Assembly: GCA_033220425.1 (NCBI GenBank)
Contig: CM065647.1
Coordinates: forward strand, 4,402,001 to 4,466,000
Source of the DNA: Lepraria neglecta
Lineage: Eukaryota; Ascomycota; Lecanoromycetes; Lecanorales; Stereocaulaceae
Length of the DNA: 64,000 bases
Direction of reading: 5' to 3'
Shown: positions 1 through 11,163 of the stretch, piece after piece
Layout of the letters: each line of letters begins with the position of its first letter
Position numbering within the stretch: the stretch's first letter is position 1
Position numbers and translations under genes: made by a program
The notes under the pieces: model-generated
What the model was told of the DNA's origin: nothing
Seen by the model: the letters and a program-made list of their open reading frames with translations, nothing else
Databases searched by the model: none

Positions 1-558
1 TCTAACCATGTAGTCCCAAGACTATGGAACAGATCGTAGAAGGCGGCAGCGAAGGAGGCGCTGGGCGAGGGGCTCGTATCCCGTATCCAAGCAGAGTCCG
101 CGGTGTGCGCAACCTTGTATCCCCCAAATTGGCACACCAGCCAGCTGCAAACCGTCGCTATGACGGCAGGTATCATGAACCGTCCCGTTCTTCGGAAAGA
201 GCTCTTTGCAACACTCGATAAGGCGGCATCAGCGTTGCCGGCTCGAGAGAGCTTTATGGGTTTCAGAGAGTTGACGTAGCCGGCTAGGAGGGCGAACGCA
301 GCCACGCTGGCTCGGCCCATGACTAGACATCGGATAAAGGGGAGTTGGAAGAGGGTTGGAGGGAGCTTGTCGGACATGGCAGGCGAGAGAAGATGAGGTA
401 CTAGTGAACGGGCTATATGAGCTGTCACGACGAGAACAGAGGCAATCCCTCGAAGGCCCTACGAGACTTTGTCAGTATTCTGGCAAGCCAGTGTAGAGGG
501 AGGGAAGACGGACATCTGCCCAGACCACGTCTCTTTTTGGTGCTTGCGGAGGGACCAT
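1..558 (-). CDS. Acyltransferase-3 family membrane protein (5' part, runs off the left edge)
   Basis: This is the N-terminal part of a fungal acyltransferase-3 (membrane O-acyltransferase) protein. Exon 1 (558-514) encodes a 15-residue start, an intron (513-459, GT-AG, 55 nt) follows, and exon 2 (458 to below 1) stays open to the window edge. The splice creates WADGLRGIASVLVVTAHIAR, the hallmark first helix of the family with its conserved LRG and following His. Next come FALLAGYVNSLKP and SSFRRTGRFMIPAVIATV, which match the second and third conserved blocks (an 'LSGYV' motif and 'FRR..R...P' before the next membrane helix). The family moves acyl groups onto sugars, lipids or antibiotics across membranes, but the substrate cannot be told from this fragment. 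About 165 residues are visible of a usual 400-500. Confidence 0.82.
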
Positions 559-3500
559 CTCAAACCGATTGATAAGGCCAAGGCCATCAATTAACAGTAT
601 AGATTATCGCAAGAGGTTTTTGCCAGCTAGGGATGGAAGAGGAATGCTTTGAAAGTATGCACAGAGGTATGTTCAAGGCAGAAGCAACAACCACCTCCAC
701 GGCCAGTCGACGCACTCCTGAGGCTGAATATTTAAGGGGACTTAAGGCCAACGAAGGAGCGAGCCGGGATGGAACAGAGATTAAAGGAAATCTTGGCGAC
801 TCGGCAGATTAGTGGCGAGAATTGAATGTCTTTATTGGCTAACGCGTTCTTCAGCTAAGTCCCTACATACTACCCCACTCCCCAAACCGGCAGCCCCCAA
901 ATTTTCCTCGAGCACGCGACAAACCCACGCTATCCACGCCAGCACTCATCAATTATCATCGATTCCTTGTTGACGACTTTGCAGCGGAGATCAACAATCA
1001 TTCCGAATAATGGGATGCGCTGTGGCGACAGACAGAAGCGCTCGAATCGGCTCACGTGCTCGGCACTACCAGAGGCAGGATTTCACTCCATGCTGATACA
1101 AGGAAATCGGGCATAAGAGCAAGAAAAGATACAAAACTCCGTGCATTGAAAGATCGAAACGGCGCAAATGGGTATTTTTGCTCATCGTTGACACATACGC
1201 GACCTTTCATCAGTCCGAACTCGGTTCTCCAACATACTCCATCCGAGCTCATCAACAAGCAAAGCATGGGCACTCCAAAAGCACACGACATGCACCGTCA
1301 TGTACGTGAGTGACAGTCGCTCTATTTCTGCGATTGGCTACCGTTGCTTTGGGCGCCCAAGGCCAAAAGAGACGACATCGCGAGGAGGAGCAAGACCAAG
1401 ATATATACTGCATATGTTGCGTTACCCGTCATGATGGGATCTCTGGGAAATGAAGTGTTATTAATCACATGGCGGTTGTCCACAGCCTTTTCAATATGTT
1501 AACTCGACGTTGCTCAAGGGATTCACTCGTTTCAAGACAATGGCGCAATGAGAGTCTGAGACGATTCTCTCTCAGACTCACAGTAGCGTTACTGGATCAT
1601 CTGCCTCGCAAGGACCAAACCCACAACGATACGTCCTCAACCTTGTGCCGCCCATATCTGGCTGACGCTCAACTACGCTCTGGAATTTGTTGATGGCAAG
1701 GAGGAAAGCTTCAACAGCCATGGCGCACTCCTTCGCACCAGCGCAAGTCTATCGAAGAAACACGATTTGATTTGTAGTTGGGTTCGCCGATTGATACAAC
1801 TACGCTTCTCTGGAAGCCGCTGAGTGCAAGGAAGGACCCCCGAACACCCATTCCACACTTGTGGAATCAGCGTAGGCACCTATGATGAAAGACGACTACG
1901 TTGCTACTTGGGACCGCTTATGGCGGCCAGCACTATACCAGCAAAGCAAGCCATGGGCAACCGCACTGCGATAGCTACTTTTTGGCACGGAGATAGTGCT
2001 TGGAGACCGGCTACCTCATTCTCCAGGACACCAGCTGGCAAGCTTTGATGTTTTAAAACACATTCAAATGAGCTGTTCACATCTACCTGGCCACTGCATT
2101 CAGTTCCGTGGAGTCTTCCTTCCGGTGACTTCAGAACGCATACGACTCGAGCTGAGTTCCCCAGCTGCAAAAAGCCCTCTGCGGCAGCACCAAGTTCCCA
2201 CCCAATTTGCGGTACCGTAACACTATTGTCTTCAGCCGATACTCAACTTACAAATCTCAAATTCCTGGGAACGGATAAAAGCTTTTTAGACGAGGCTCTC
2301 GCTCTGCTCTCTGCTCTATTTGTTCCCTTCGGAAACAATAATACGAAGAGGCCATGATTTGTAAAAGTGCAAACTAAGAACGCTAAAACTGCAGGTATCC
2401 GACCGACCATGTGGCCAAAGGTTTCCGTGCAGCCATCCACCAAGCATTGACCCTCCTCTAAATCCATATTGAAGATTTTGATGTTACGATATATATCTGT
2501 ATCTTGCCGCCCTGATCACAAGAGCAACCTGCTCTGTCTTTTCAACTGACGCGGATATTTGAACGTTGCCATGAACGTTTACGGCGGATCGCATGGTTCA
2601 TGACAAATTGTCTTGGTGGAGCAGAGGACTCACCTTCCCCATCCGCTGATTCATCCCCAATGGCAAAGTACAGTGTCACGATGACGCTCCGCTAATTAAT
2701 CAGGCAAATTGTTCCGTTCACCTTTCCATCCAACCTTCCTGAAGGCCAGCTTAGCATGATGGATGCACCCGGATTCAACAGAGGATGTCCTGGCTTCTTG
2801 CCTTTGCTTAGATCCACCTCCATCATGTGCCCACTGGCTAGCCACATCCGCAAGCACCGGCCGTTAAGCATTAACCAGGTCCATAGGCATACCAGGCGCA
2901 CGCGCGTCGACCCTTGTTAATCGTTCCCGGAACAGGATGATGCAATAAAATGAATATGTCGGTCGAGCTCGGTCCAATTGTTGGTGGTGTGGACGTTCCA
3001 AATATCAAATTGCGGCGGGCTAGGGCTAGATCTCAATCCACAGATCTGAAGACTATTCCAGAATCCAAGTTCGTCTGTTCTCGGTCCTTAGGCGGGAACC
3101 CGCGGAACTTGATCGAACAATATTATTGTAAGTATCAAGTCTCCATTCAGCCACCAAGTCTACGCTTCCAAGTCTCTTCCTCTTGACCTGAAAAAGCAAA
3201 ACTGAGAGTTGCAGAAGTGTCGAAAAGCTTACCCAGCTGTCAGGACCCTTGTCGAAAACCTGCTATGGATGCTGTGCCTATCGCTTTGGAGGTGCAAGGA
3301 TGGCGCACATGGCACATGCGATACGAAAGGCTCGATTATTGGATGATTGCCATGGAGCCTTAGAGGGGAGGGTTAGCGCAGCCCGAAATAGAATGCAGAA
3401 TGTGTGCGGGTTGTGCATGATCGTTCGCGTCATCATCTATGTAAAGTTTTTCGCATTTCGGTCCTTAAACTGTCGCACAAGCCCGCTCTTGACTCCATCA

Positions 3501-4034
3501 TTTTACATATTAAAAGGGGTTCTCCATGTTACTTAATATGCACTGCTTCTTCCTCGTCGTTCTCTGATTTTCGTGGTTTTCGTTGTGCAGTTTTTGGATC
3601 TGAGGCTACTGCTTGTCGGCCCGCACAGGCCGAGCCATGTTTCTTCGGCTGCTTGAAAACGTTTAGCGTGTTGACTCAGGCCGAGCTAGTTTCATCGCAA
3701 ACCTTCGAGGCCGAACGGGCTTGAGCAATTCCTCCAATCCCAGCTACATCCCAGCACCTATGCTCTTTTTTCTATACGCCTATATACTTCGTACTTATAT
3801 ATTCTCACCGTCTTTGTTTTATACCTTTCCAGCCTAATAACGACTTTCATCCTTCTCGGTTGTATTGTTCGACAATGCGCTTTCTTCACTTATAGCCCTT
3901 GCTCCCATTCACATAACGACCCACGTAATCATGTTTTAATACTTCGATCCCCGCATTCCTTGCCTCTCAGGGTACAACACACCAACTCTCCTACACCTCG
4001 CCTACGAAGTCGAACTACAACACTTGCAACTACC
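559..4034. other. Long intergenic stretch, no convincing gene
   Basis: About 3.5 kb with only short open frames (under 110 codons) on either strand and no recognisable domain, tRNA or transposon end. A minus-strand frame at 2467-2243 has a plausible start and one hydrophobic segment, but no splice sites that extend it, so I do not call it. The last 200-300 bases before 4035 are pyrimidine-rich and probably form the promoter and 5' leader of the TmpA-like gene. Confidence 0.5.
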
Positions 4035-5759
4035 ATGGCCGAGGCAGAGCACACAAGGCACGATGGCCAGTCCGAGTCGATCAACTCCCATGATTTCGAT
4101 GCAGCCAACGGATCCACGACCCAAGGCTCGCAGGAAGAGTCCGTTGATTCCATACACACTGCTACCGACGACCACTTCCGACCCGAAGGACTCACCCTCG
4201 AAAAAGCCCAGTCCTTGGGCTATCCAACAGAGCAAACCCTACCCTCAGAGTCCGTCGAATCCCACTCTACATCTGATGCCTTGGAAAAGGGAATCGTGGC
4301 GCCAATTCTGATACAGCAAGAGCTTGGAGCACAAGACTATGAGAAGTCGGATGTCGCACCTGTCATGCGAAGAGGTCACATCCCAGGGTCTTCCCACAAC
4401 TCGACATGGAGGATATCCGTGCCCCCAAATGAAATGCCAAAATTACCATACAAGCAGGAACACAAGATCTTTAGGGATCTACGCCATAACCTCCTCAACG
4501 TTTATCAGCGTTTATTCTCAGTCGTCTTCATTGGCAATATGATCGCCTTCATTATCGAATTGGTCATGCACAGACATTCACAGCCCTTCGGCCCGCCACT
4601 TGGAAACGTGGCCACCGCGGCCGCAGCCAATATCTTGGGCGCCATTCTGATCAGGCAGGAATACGTCATTAACGGGCTCTACACCTTCTTTTGCTGGACC
4701 CCGCATTGGACACCGTTTCGGATACGCCGCATGGTGGCAAAGTTGTATCACTTCGGAGGCGTTCACAGCGGCTGTGCAATCTCTGCTACAGTATGGTTCA
4801 TTCTCTATACTGCTCTAGTGACCAAACAGTACGCGGACGGGGACTTCAATCAGCCCGCAGTCATCGCCATCACCTACATTCTGCTGGTGCTGTTCCTTTC
4901 GATCTGCATCTTCGCGATACCAAAATTCCGAATTTTCTCGCACAATACTTTCGAGGCAATTCATCGATTTGCGGGATGGGTTGCGGTTGCCTTGTTTTGG
5001 GTTGAAATTCTCCTCGTGCTGCATGCAGAAGCACAAATACTGGGATCTGGTTCGCTGGGCATACTTGTGATCCAGGCTCCGGCGTTCTGGTTCCTCCTAA
5101 TCATCACTTTCTTCATTATTCTTCCGTGGCTGCGACTTCGGAAAGTTCCTGCTTATCCGGAGGTTCTGTCTAATCATGCGGTTCGCATTCATTTCAAATA
5201 CATGAAGATGGGCCCGATTCTAGGCATTCGCATTACACACAATCCAATGAAGGAATGGCATGCATTCGCGACCGTTCCCGAAAAGAATGGCTCATCGTTC
5301 TCGTTGATTGTGTCTGACAATGGAGACTGGACGAAAAAGCAAATCATGGAGCCTTCAAATTCTTACTGGATTCGTGGTGTACCCATCACTGGTGTTCTTC
5401 GAATGGCCATGGTCTTCAAACGGGTTGTCGTCGTAACCACAGGTTCAGGCATAGGCCCGTGTCTGTCAATGCTGGTTGCGCATCCAATGCCTTGCCGAAT
5501 TCTATGGTCCACGCCTAATCCTCTTCAGACGTATGGCGAGAACATCCTACAGCTAGTCACGGATGCAGATCCTGACGCCATGATCATCAATACGCGCGCC
5601 TCTGGACGCCCGGATATGGTAGCATTAGCGTACCACATGTACCTAGAGTCAAAGGCGGAGGCGGTCTTCATCATATCGAACCCTTACCTGACGCGCAAGG
5701 TGGTCTACGGCATGCAAAGCAGAGGCATACCAGCTTACGGTCCGATCTGGGATTCTTAA
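4035..5759 (+). CDS. TmpA-like integral membrane flavoprotein (ferric-reductase-like)
   Basis: This is a single-exon 574-residue protein. I choose the ATG at 4035 because it sits in a strong ACCATGG context; the open frame begins at 3960 with a less protein-like leader. The first ~130 residues are Ser/Thr/Glu-rich and probably cytosolic. About six membrane helices follow (roughly residues 155-370), including one with FEAIHRFAGW before its hydrophobic run. A C-terminal oxidoreductase region has NPMKEWHAFAT, where ferric reductases bind FAD, and VVVTTGSGIGPCLSML, a glycine-rich NAD(P)-binding loop. The pattern fits the fungal TmpA family; Aspergillus nidulans TmpA is a membrane flavoprotein affecting conidiation. 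The bis-His haem ligands of true ferric reductases are not clearly present, so iron reduction is not implied. The next gene downstream on the same strand is a broken acyl-CoA ligase. Confidence 0.75.
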   Translation: MAEAEHTRHDGQSESINSHDFDAANGSTTQGSQEESVDSIHTATDDHFRPEGLTLEKAQSLGYPTEQTLPSESVESHSTSDALEKGIVAPILIQQELGAQDYEKSDVAPVMRRGHIPGSSHNSTWRISVPPNEMPKLPYKQEHKIFRDLRHNLLNVYQRLFSVVFIGNMIAFIIELVMHRHSQPFGPPLGNVATAAAANILGAILIRQEYVINGLYTFFCWTPHWTPFRIRRMVAKLYHFGGVHSGCAISATVWFILYTALVTKQYADGDFNQPAVIAITYILLVLFLSICIFAIPKFRIFSHNTFEAIHRFAGWVAVALFWVEILLVLHAEAQILGSGSLGILVIQAPAFWFLLIITFFIILPWLRLRKVPAYPEVLSNHAVRIHFKYMKMGPILGIRITHNPMKEWHAFATVPEKNGSSFSLIVSDNGDWTKKQIMEPSNSYWIRGVPITGVLRMAMVFKRVVVVTTGSGIGPCLSMLVAHPMPCRILWSTPNPLQTYGENILQLVTDADPDAMIINTRASGRPDMVALAYHMYLESKAEAVFIISNPYLTRKVVYGMQSRGIPAYGPIWDS

Positions 5760-7249
5760 AGGGGAGTTTTTAAAGGGTTAGAGCAAGGGAGCTATTGTGG
5801 GGTTGCATCACTTGCGTTGAGCTGCATTGCTCCATGGAGTTACATGGAGCGGAATACCAGCCCTCTCGGGCACGGGAGGATGATTTAACGAGCATTGATG
5901 ATCAAATGTCTCTCGTTAAAAGCATAATAACGAACCTCAGCCCGTTTTTACCTGCATCGTGTGTTCTTTACCTACGTCGTGTGTGTTCGAAAGTGAGGAG
6001 TGAAAGCAGAGCAAAAGCCATTGAGATATGTATTGTGGGTATATAGCATCATGAGCATATGTTTCAAATTGTCCCAAATCTTGCCTCCAGCCTTATTGCA
6101 CTGCATGGTGTGGTAGCCTTGCGACTGATTCTTCGATGCCGAGCGTGGCCGGCAGGATTCAGTGGCTTGATCAGATGATTTACACCATCCATCCATCAAG
6201 ATTTAGGCGCTCAACCAGATGATGCGCCACGAATCCTTCATATCCAGCCCCCTCGCTTCAAGGGTCTAGGCTCTGCCACGTTGCCTTGCTCAATCCTATT
6301 GCCTTCAACGCTGTATAGGGCGCGTAGTGTCTACCTCATGGATGAATCCGGGAAGTGGGCCTCCAGCTGCCTAGACTCGACTGCTTTCTGTGACTTCAAC
6401 ACATTTAGTGTAATTCCGTACACCATTAGCTTAGCCCCAGTTCTCAGCAATCTCCTCATATCAAATCAAGGCGTTACTCGGCTAAATACAAGTCTCATCC
6501 TTCTCGCTTCCCAACGCCATCGCTGCTTTCGATTCCCCACTAATCAACCAGCTGTCATCATCTATCCAGTTAGTCCATCTCTACCAAGGAATGCAAGGAT
6601 CATCTACCAGCGAATCGCGGAATCGGCTCATCATTACAACGTGCATTAGCCCAGTTCGTAAAGAACTCCTTAGCGGGCCGTAATGCCCGCTTGTCCCTTC
6701 CCTGCAAATCGAGCAAACTTCGCGACTGAACTACTCTGGTCCGACTCTAGGCATGCACGATCTTTATCCCGTCAAATCACTCGCCCAGGTTTGGTAGAGG
6801 GTTTGGCTCCTGCATGAACTGGATGCAGCCAGGGCCAGGAACGATCCGCTCGCTCACTCCAGGGAAAATTGCCTGGAGTCCTAAGCGAAGCTGTGAGAGC
6901 AGGGCATCATCCATGGCGTGATGCCATCTTAAACTCCCTATCTCTGCAGCATGAAGATTGTGCGTTGCCTCTGATGGTAACGCTTACTGCACTCCGCAGC
7001 GCGCTTTACCATTCTCTGTACCTGCATTGCGAATCCATCCCGCCCTGCAAATTCCAGCCCCACACTCCTACAGGAGTCTCCTTAATGTTAATCAAGCTAA
7101 CGGCTATCCTAAGGTTTCGAGATTCTGCCGCTCCTTTCATGTCTGTTTTGTTTCTGTTTTCGAGTAAATCGTTGCTCTCCTTTAAGCACTGTCTCCACGA
7201 CTTTCTTTTTCTTTCTGATTTGCGTAGGCTTTTTGAGACTTTTGATTGT
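5760..7249. other. Intergenic region between TmpA-like gene and ligase pseudogene
   Basis: Nothing recognisable lies in these 1.5 kb. Open frames at 6281-6649 and 6869-7279 on the plus strand show no domain and no supporting splice structure. The final few hundred bases presumably held the promoter and start of the ligase gene; I could not place its start codon with confidence. Confidence 0.45.
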
Positions 7250-10200
7250 AAAATGGGGCATAAAGCTCGAAGCTCCTGATACAGACTTGCTTTCCTTTGT
7301 ATTCGAAAACGAGGGCGGGAACCAAGATAAACCTGTAAACTTTTCCGTTATGGGAAACATGCATGTTTATCGCTAATCCCTCTGCAGGTCCTTATCGACG
7401 CCGGTGATGCGTCTCGCTTCGTTACTCCTAGATCTGCACGCAAAACTCACCAGGCAGCTCATCGCTGGGCTCAAAGCTGAGAGTTTACAGCCAGGCGACT
7501 GCGTTTGCATTCATTCTTTCAATGATGTATGGACCAAGCCTTTTTACCTCGCACAACACAGGCGCCAGCAGTACACTAAACGACCTAGGTCTACTATCCT
7601 ATGATATACATGGCCATAGTTGGCACCGGGGCGCGGTTTACTGGCTCCAATCCCGCGTACACTAGTCTCGAATTGAACCACCATGTACACACATCACACG
7701 CCAAGTATATCATCAGCGAGCCACACATGCTAGCCACCATCTTCGCTACTGCTAAAGAGTGCAACATCTCAGATGAAAGGATCTTCGTCTTTGATGCCTA
7801 TGACAAATCTCCATATCATCAGTATCCCTACAGGTCATGGGAAACGTTGCTACAACACGGCGAAGAAGATTGGGTCAAGTTCAAAAACCCCTACGAAGAG
7901 ACGAGAAGCTGTATTGCGACTCTTGCTTTCACTAGTGGCACTACTGGTCTACCAAAGGCAGCAATGATATCGCATCATTACTCTATCCCTTTCCTTGTGA
8001 GCGGTTGCAGCACGCTAGTAGGGATTAATTGCAGGGTATATAATTGGCCGATGCAGACGTCTTGTCCAAAACCCCACCAAAATAGTAGGGAAATCGCGAC
8101 AGCAACTATGTAGCACCAACGATTAATCATAGAGCAAAAAATTGAGGCCTGCATGCGTGCAAAGCACGGGCTTAAGTCGTCTTAGGGTTTTCCCTTCCGG
8201 GTATGGGATTTGGGCTATGGGACAGGCAAAACTCCATGCATTGAGGGGGAACCACTAAGGTTTCCAAAGCCTCTATCTTCCAAAAATCCTTCAGAACCTC
8301 GCTCTTATCCGGAGGTTCCATATCGTTCAAAAACGACATCTTCGCAGTTTAATATAGAATCGTGCCAAGCCCTCTTCTTATTGGTCAGCTCCGTGTGTAT
8401 GCCATCCCTTCCAATAGTCCTTGCCCTCCACCCCGCATAGGGCAACCCTACAGCCTACACAGCCAAAGCTTGTTTGATCTACTCGCTTCCTAGGAACTTT
8501 CGTATCGATCTCGTCGCCAAAGTAACGCTTCTTAGGGCTCAGTGTTTGTGATCGTGAGGTAGATAGAGTCTTCTGATAACTGCACCAGGTATAGGCTCGG
8601 CGTTTTTCGTAGAGCTTGATGTAACTATAGTAGATCGTAGGATCGAGTCGCTTTGTTCCTAGTATAGTCGTTTGCTTGTTAACCTCAGCCTTCCACGCAA
8701 ATGCAAAGAGCTCTTGATATAGTAGCTGCCTGAAGTCTTTATGTTGCCTCTTCGTCCAGTGCTTCCCCGGAGTATGTACTCCGATCTTAAATGCGTTGAT
8801 GCAGGCGTGGTCCAGCATCCAGTACTAGCTAGGATACCAGTTCTTCATAGCCTTCCGTTGAGTCTTAAAAGCTTGTCGATGCTGATTAGCGATATCCACT
8901 CCGCCCATATTATAGTTGTAGTCGTTGATATAGCGGGGTACCTCAAGCTCAGCACGGACGTGGGTACGCAGCTCGTCTCGGGTGAGCCCCTCTTGCTGTC
9001 GCTAAGCAGGCGGTTGTATAGCTCTTCTAGATGATCTCGTCGTTATTCCACGCTCTTGATACTCAGTTCGATATATATCTGATGGTACAGCTCCTCCTCT
9101 TGCTTGCCCAGGTTCAATTGGTCCAGCTACCCCGTCAATCCTACTTGCAGATCCAGAGATAAGCGATCCATGACAGGCATCAATTCCTCTTTCCAGTACA
9201 GAAATCGATCCTGCTGGTCCCTAGGAAGGATATTAAGCATCGTTAGGATGCTCCTGATATGCCACCGGCGCCGTTGAAGATAGATTGACTCGATATTGTC
9301 CTATAGCAGAGGTACTGGAGGGTAAGGAGGTTTAAAACGAGCAGAATTATCGAAAATTGTAAGACGTACTTCTTCGGAACAATTCGAAAGCGACACATAT
9401 ACATGTGGTACCTCGATTTACACCAAAATCGCGTGTATATTTAAGTACCGATTGTATGAGGGTTGATTACACTACTCGTAAAAGCTAGCTAACCGCTTTG
9501 AATTAAGGTTTTATGCCAAGACGGCCGGATCAACTATTTACCTACGGTGCTGCAACCGCTCACAAGGAAAGGGATAGCCCAGATGCATGCAATTAAGAGC
9601 CGCAGCAAGCCGTATGATGTGGGCGTTGCCAGAGAAATCAACCTCACAAGACGGAATTTCTGACCTTTCAACAGGTCAACCGCCTCATATGTCTCCAGGC
9701 ATTCCACAACTTCGCCTTGCCCATGATAACAGGCTGTGCAATCCGAGAGCACCAATCCGTATACATAATGCGAAGATTCAAGCTAAAGCTCTCCCTCGAC
9801 TCGATCAAGATTTACCAAATTACAAAATCGCCAATGGTACCCGCAATGATTATTGCCATTCTGACATCTCCTCTGACAAATAAAGAAGATCTCCAATCTC
9901 TACGGTACATCTGGTGTGGCGGTTCTCCCTTGCGTAGTTCTACTCAAGCAGACTTCCAAGCTCTGTTGGCGCCTGAGGCAAAAGTCACTCAGGTTTGGGG
10001 TATGACTGAAACTGGATGGTGCATTGTATTCTTCTGGCCTGAGGGAGACGATACTGGTAGCGTTGGGAGAATCTTGCCAGGAATGAGTATGATGTAAGAA
10101 CCCTCTTTTTGTGTGCACGTAATTGTAGACGCTCACACTTCTCAATAGGCTGAAAGACCTAGACGGAAATACAGTCGATCAAGACGATGCACACGGAGAA

Positions 10201-11163
10201 ATGTACATCCAAGGCCATGCATGATGTCTGGTTACGTCGATAATCCCACAGCTACCGCGGCGGCGTTTGATGAAGATGGCTGGTTGAGGACTGGGGACAT
10301 AGCTTACAGTAGGAAAGGCAAAGTATACATCATTGATCGTGCAAAGGTGAGTAACTCTGCCAAACAGCAGTCCATTCATTCGCTTCCCAAACCTTCCACA
10401 AGTATCCGCAAATCATGTGCACAGCTCCGCTGACGCCGAGCTCCAGGACCTGATCAAAGTCCGCGGCTGGCAAGTCGTCCCAGCCGAGCTCGAAGCCATA
10501 CTAATAACCCACCCATCCATCATCATCATCAACGCCGCCGTAATCGGCATCCCAGTCCCCGAAGGAACAGGCGAAGCCCTCCGCGTCTTCGTCCAGTTAA
10601 CACCCAAACCATCTCCCGACCACTTGGCCAGCTCCTACGGGGTGGCTAACCAGAAAGAGGTCACCAAAGAAGACGTCAAACAATGGGTCAGGGAAAGGCT
10701 AGCGCGGTACAAATGGCTTGATGGCGGTGTGAGATTTTTGGATAGTATTCCACGTACTGCTGCGGGGAAGGTGCAGAAGGTTTAGCTGAGGGCTATGGAG
10801 AAGGAGGTGGAGGGTACTAGGGGGGAGAATTTGGAGGGGAAGAAGGCTGAGGATCCGACGGTTAAGGGGAGTGTGGAGGGGGAGAGGTTTGGTGAGAGGC
10901 TGGGGAATGGCGAGAGGGAGGATTTGAAGAGGAAGAGGGCGGAGAGTCCGATTGCGGAGGGGGGTGGTGAGGGGGAGAGGCTCAATGAGAAGACGACGAA
11001 TGGAGAAGCTTTGAATAGGAACAGGGCGGAGGATCCAATGGCGGAGGTGAGCATTGGGGAGAGAAGTACTGAGGGGGAGAAGTTCGATGAGAAGATGACG
11101 AATGGTGTTCATGGTAATGGGATTCACGTTAATGGGCTGCGACCCAATGGGGTGAATCACTGA
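7250..11163 (+). pseudogene. Acyl-CoA ligase / 4-coumarate-CoA-ligase-like AMP-binding gene, broken by a transposon
   Basis: Exons can be followed as about 7250-7334, 7388-7526, 7589-7984, then (after the transposon) 9576-9618, 9675-10093, 10149-10346 and 10447-10785. They carry the ordered motifs of an adenylate-forming ligase: PDTDLLSFVFE near the start, GARFTGSNPAYT, the P-loop [49 protein letters not shown], and PRTAAGKVQKV with the catalytic Lys region. Normal enzymes activate an organic or fatty acid as an adenylate and pass it to CoA. Lesions visible here: an extra A in the AAAA run at 7442-7445 shifts the frame, a piggyBac element sits after HHYS, a frameshift lies near 10219, and an in-frame TAG at 10783-10785 precedes a further open stretch to 11163. 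The gene is almost certainly dead. It lies downstream of, and on the same strand as, the TmpA-like gene. Confidence 0.85.
7983..9577 (-). mobile_element. PiggyBac-type DNA transposon, internally deleted and dead
   Basis: The ends are perfect 31-bp inverted repeats (7983-8013 and 9547-9577) running from CTATCCCTTTCCTTGTG inward. On the minus strand between about 9330 and 8380 lies a decayed transposase with the piggyBac core PRYINDYNYNMGGVDIANQH, the YWMLDHACINAFK helix, and a C-terminal Cys/His-rich tail (CVGCRVALC then WKGWH). Several stops interrupt it and the 1.6 kb length is short for the family, so the upstream part of the transposase is missing. The element splits the acyl-CoA ligase gene. 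If the element proper is CCC...GGG (7987-9573), it is flanked by AT on both sides, and removing it with one AT restores the ligase reading frame (HHYS-I-AQMHA). The usual TTAA target of piggyBac is not present. Confidence 0.85.

Noticed and set aside
1052-2467. Several overlapping 70-90 codon frames on both strands
   Set aside because: No domain, no good start context and no splice signals that extend them; they overlap one another on opposite strands as random open frames do.
6281-7279. Plus-strand frames of 122 and 136 codons upstream of the ligase pseudogene
   Set aside because: Composition is not protein-like and the second overlaps the ligase leader in another frame.
9534-9755. Minus-strand frame across the right transposon end
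   Set aside because: It is the antisense of the ligase exon plus the inverted repeat, so it is a shadow.
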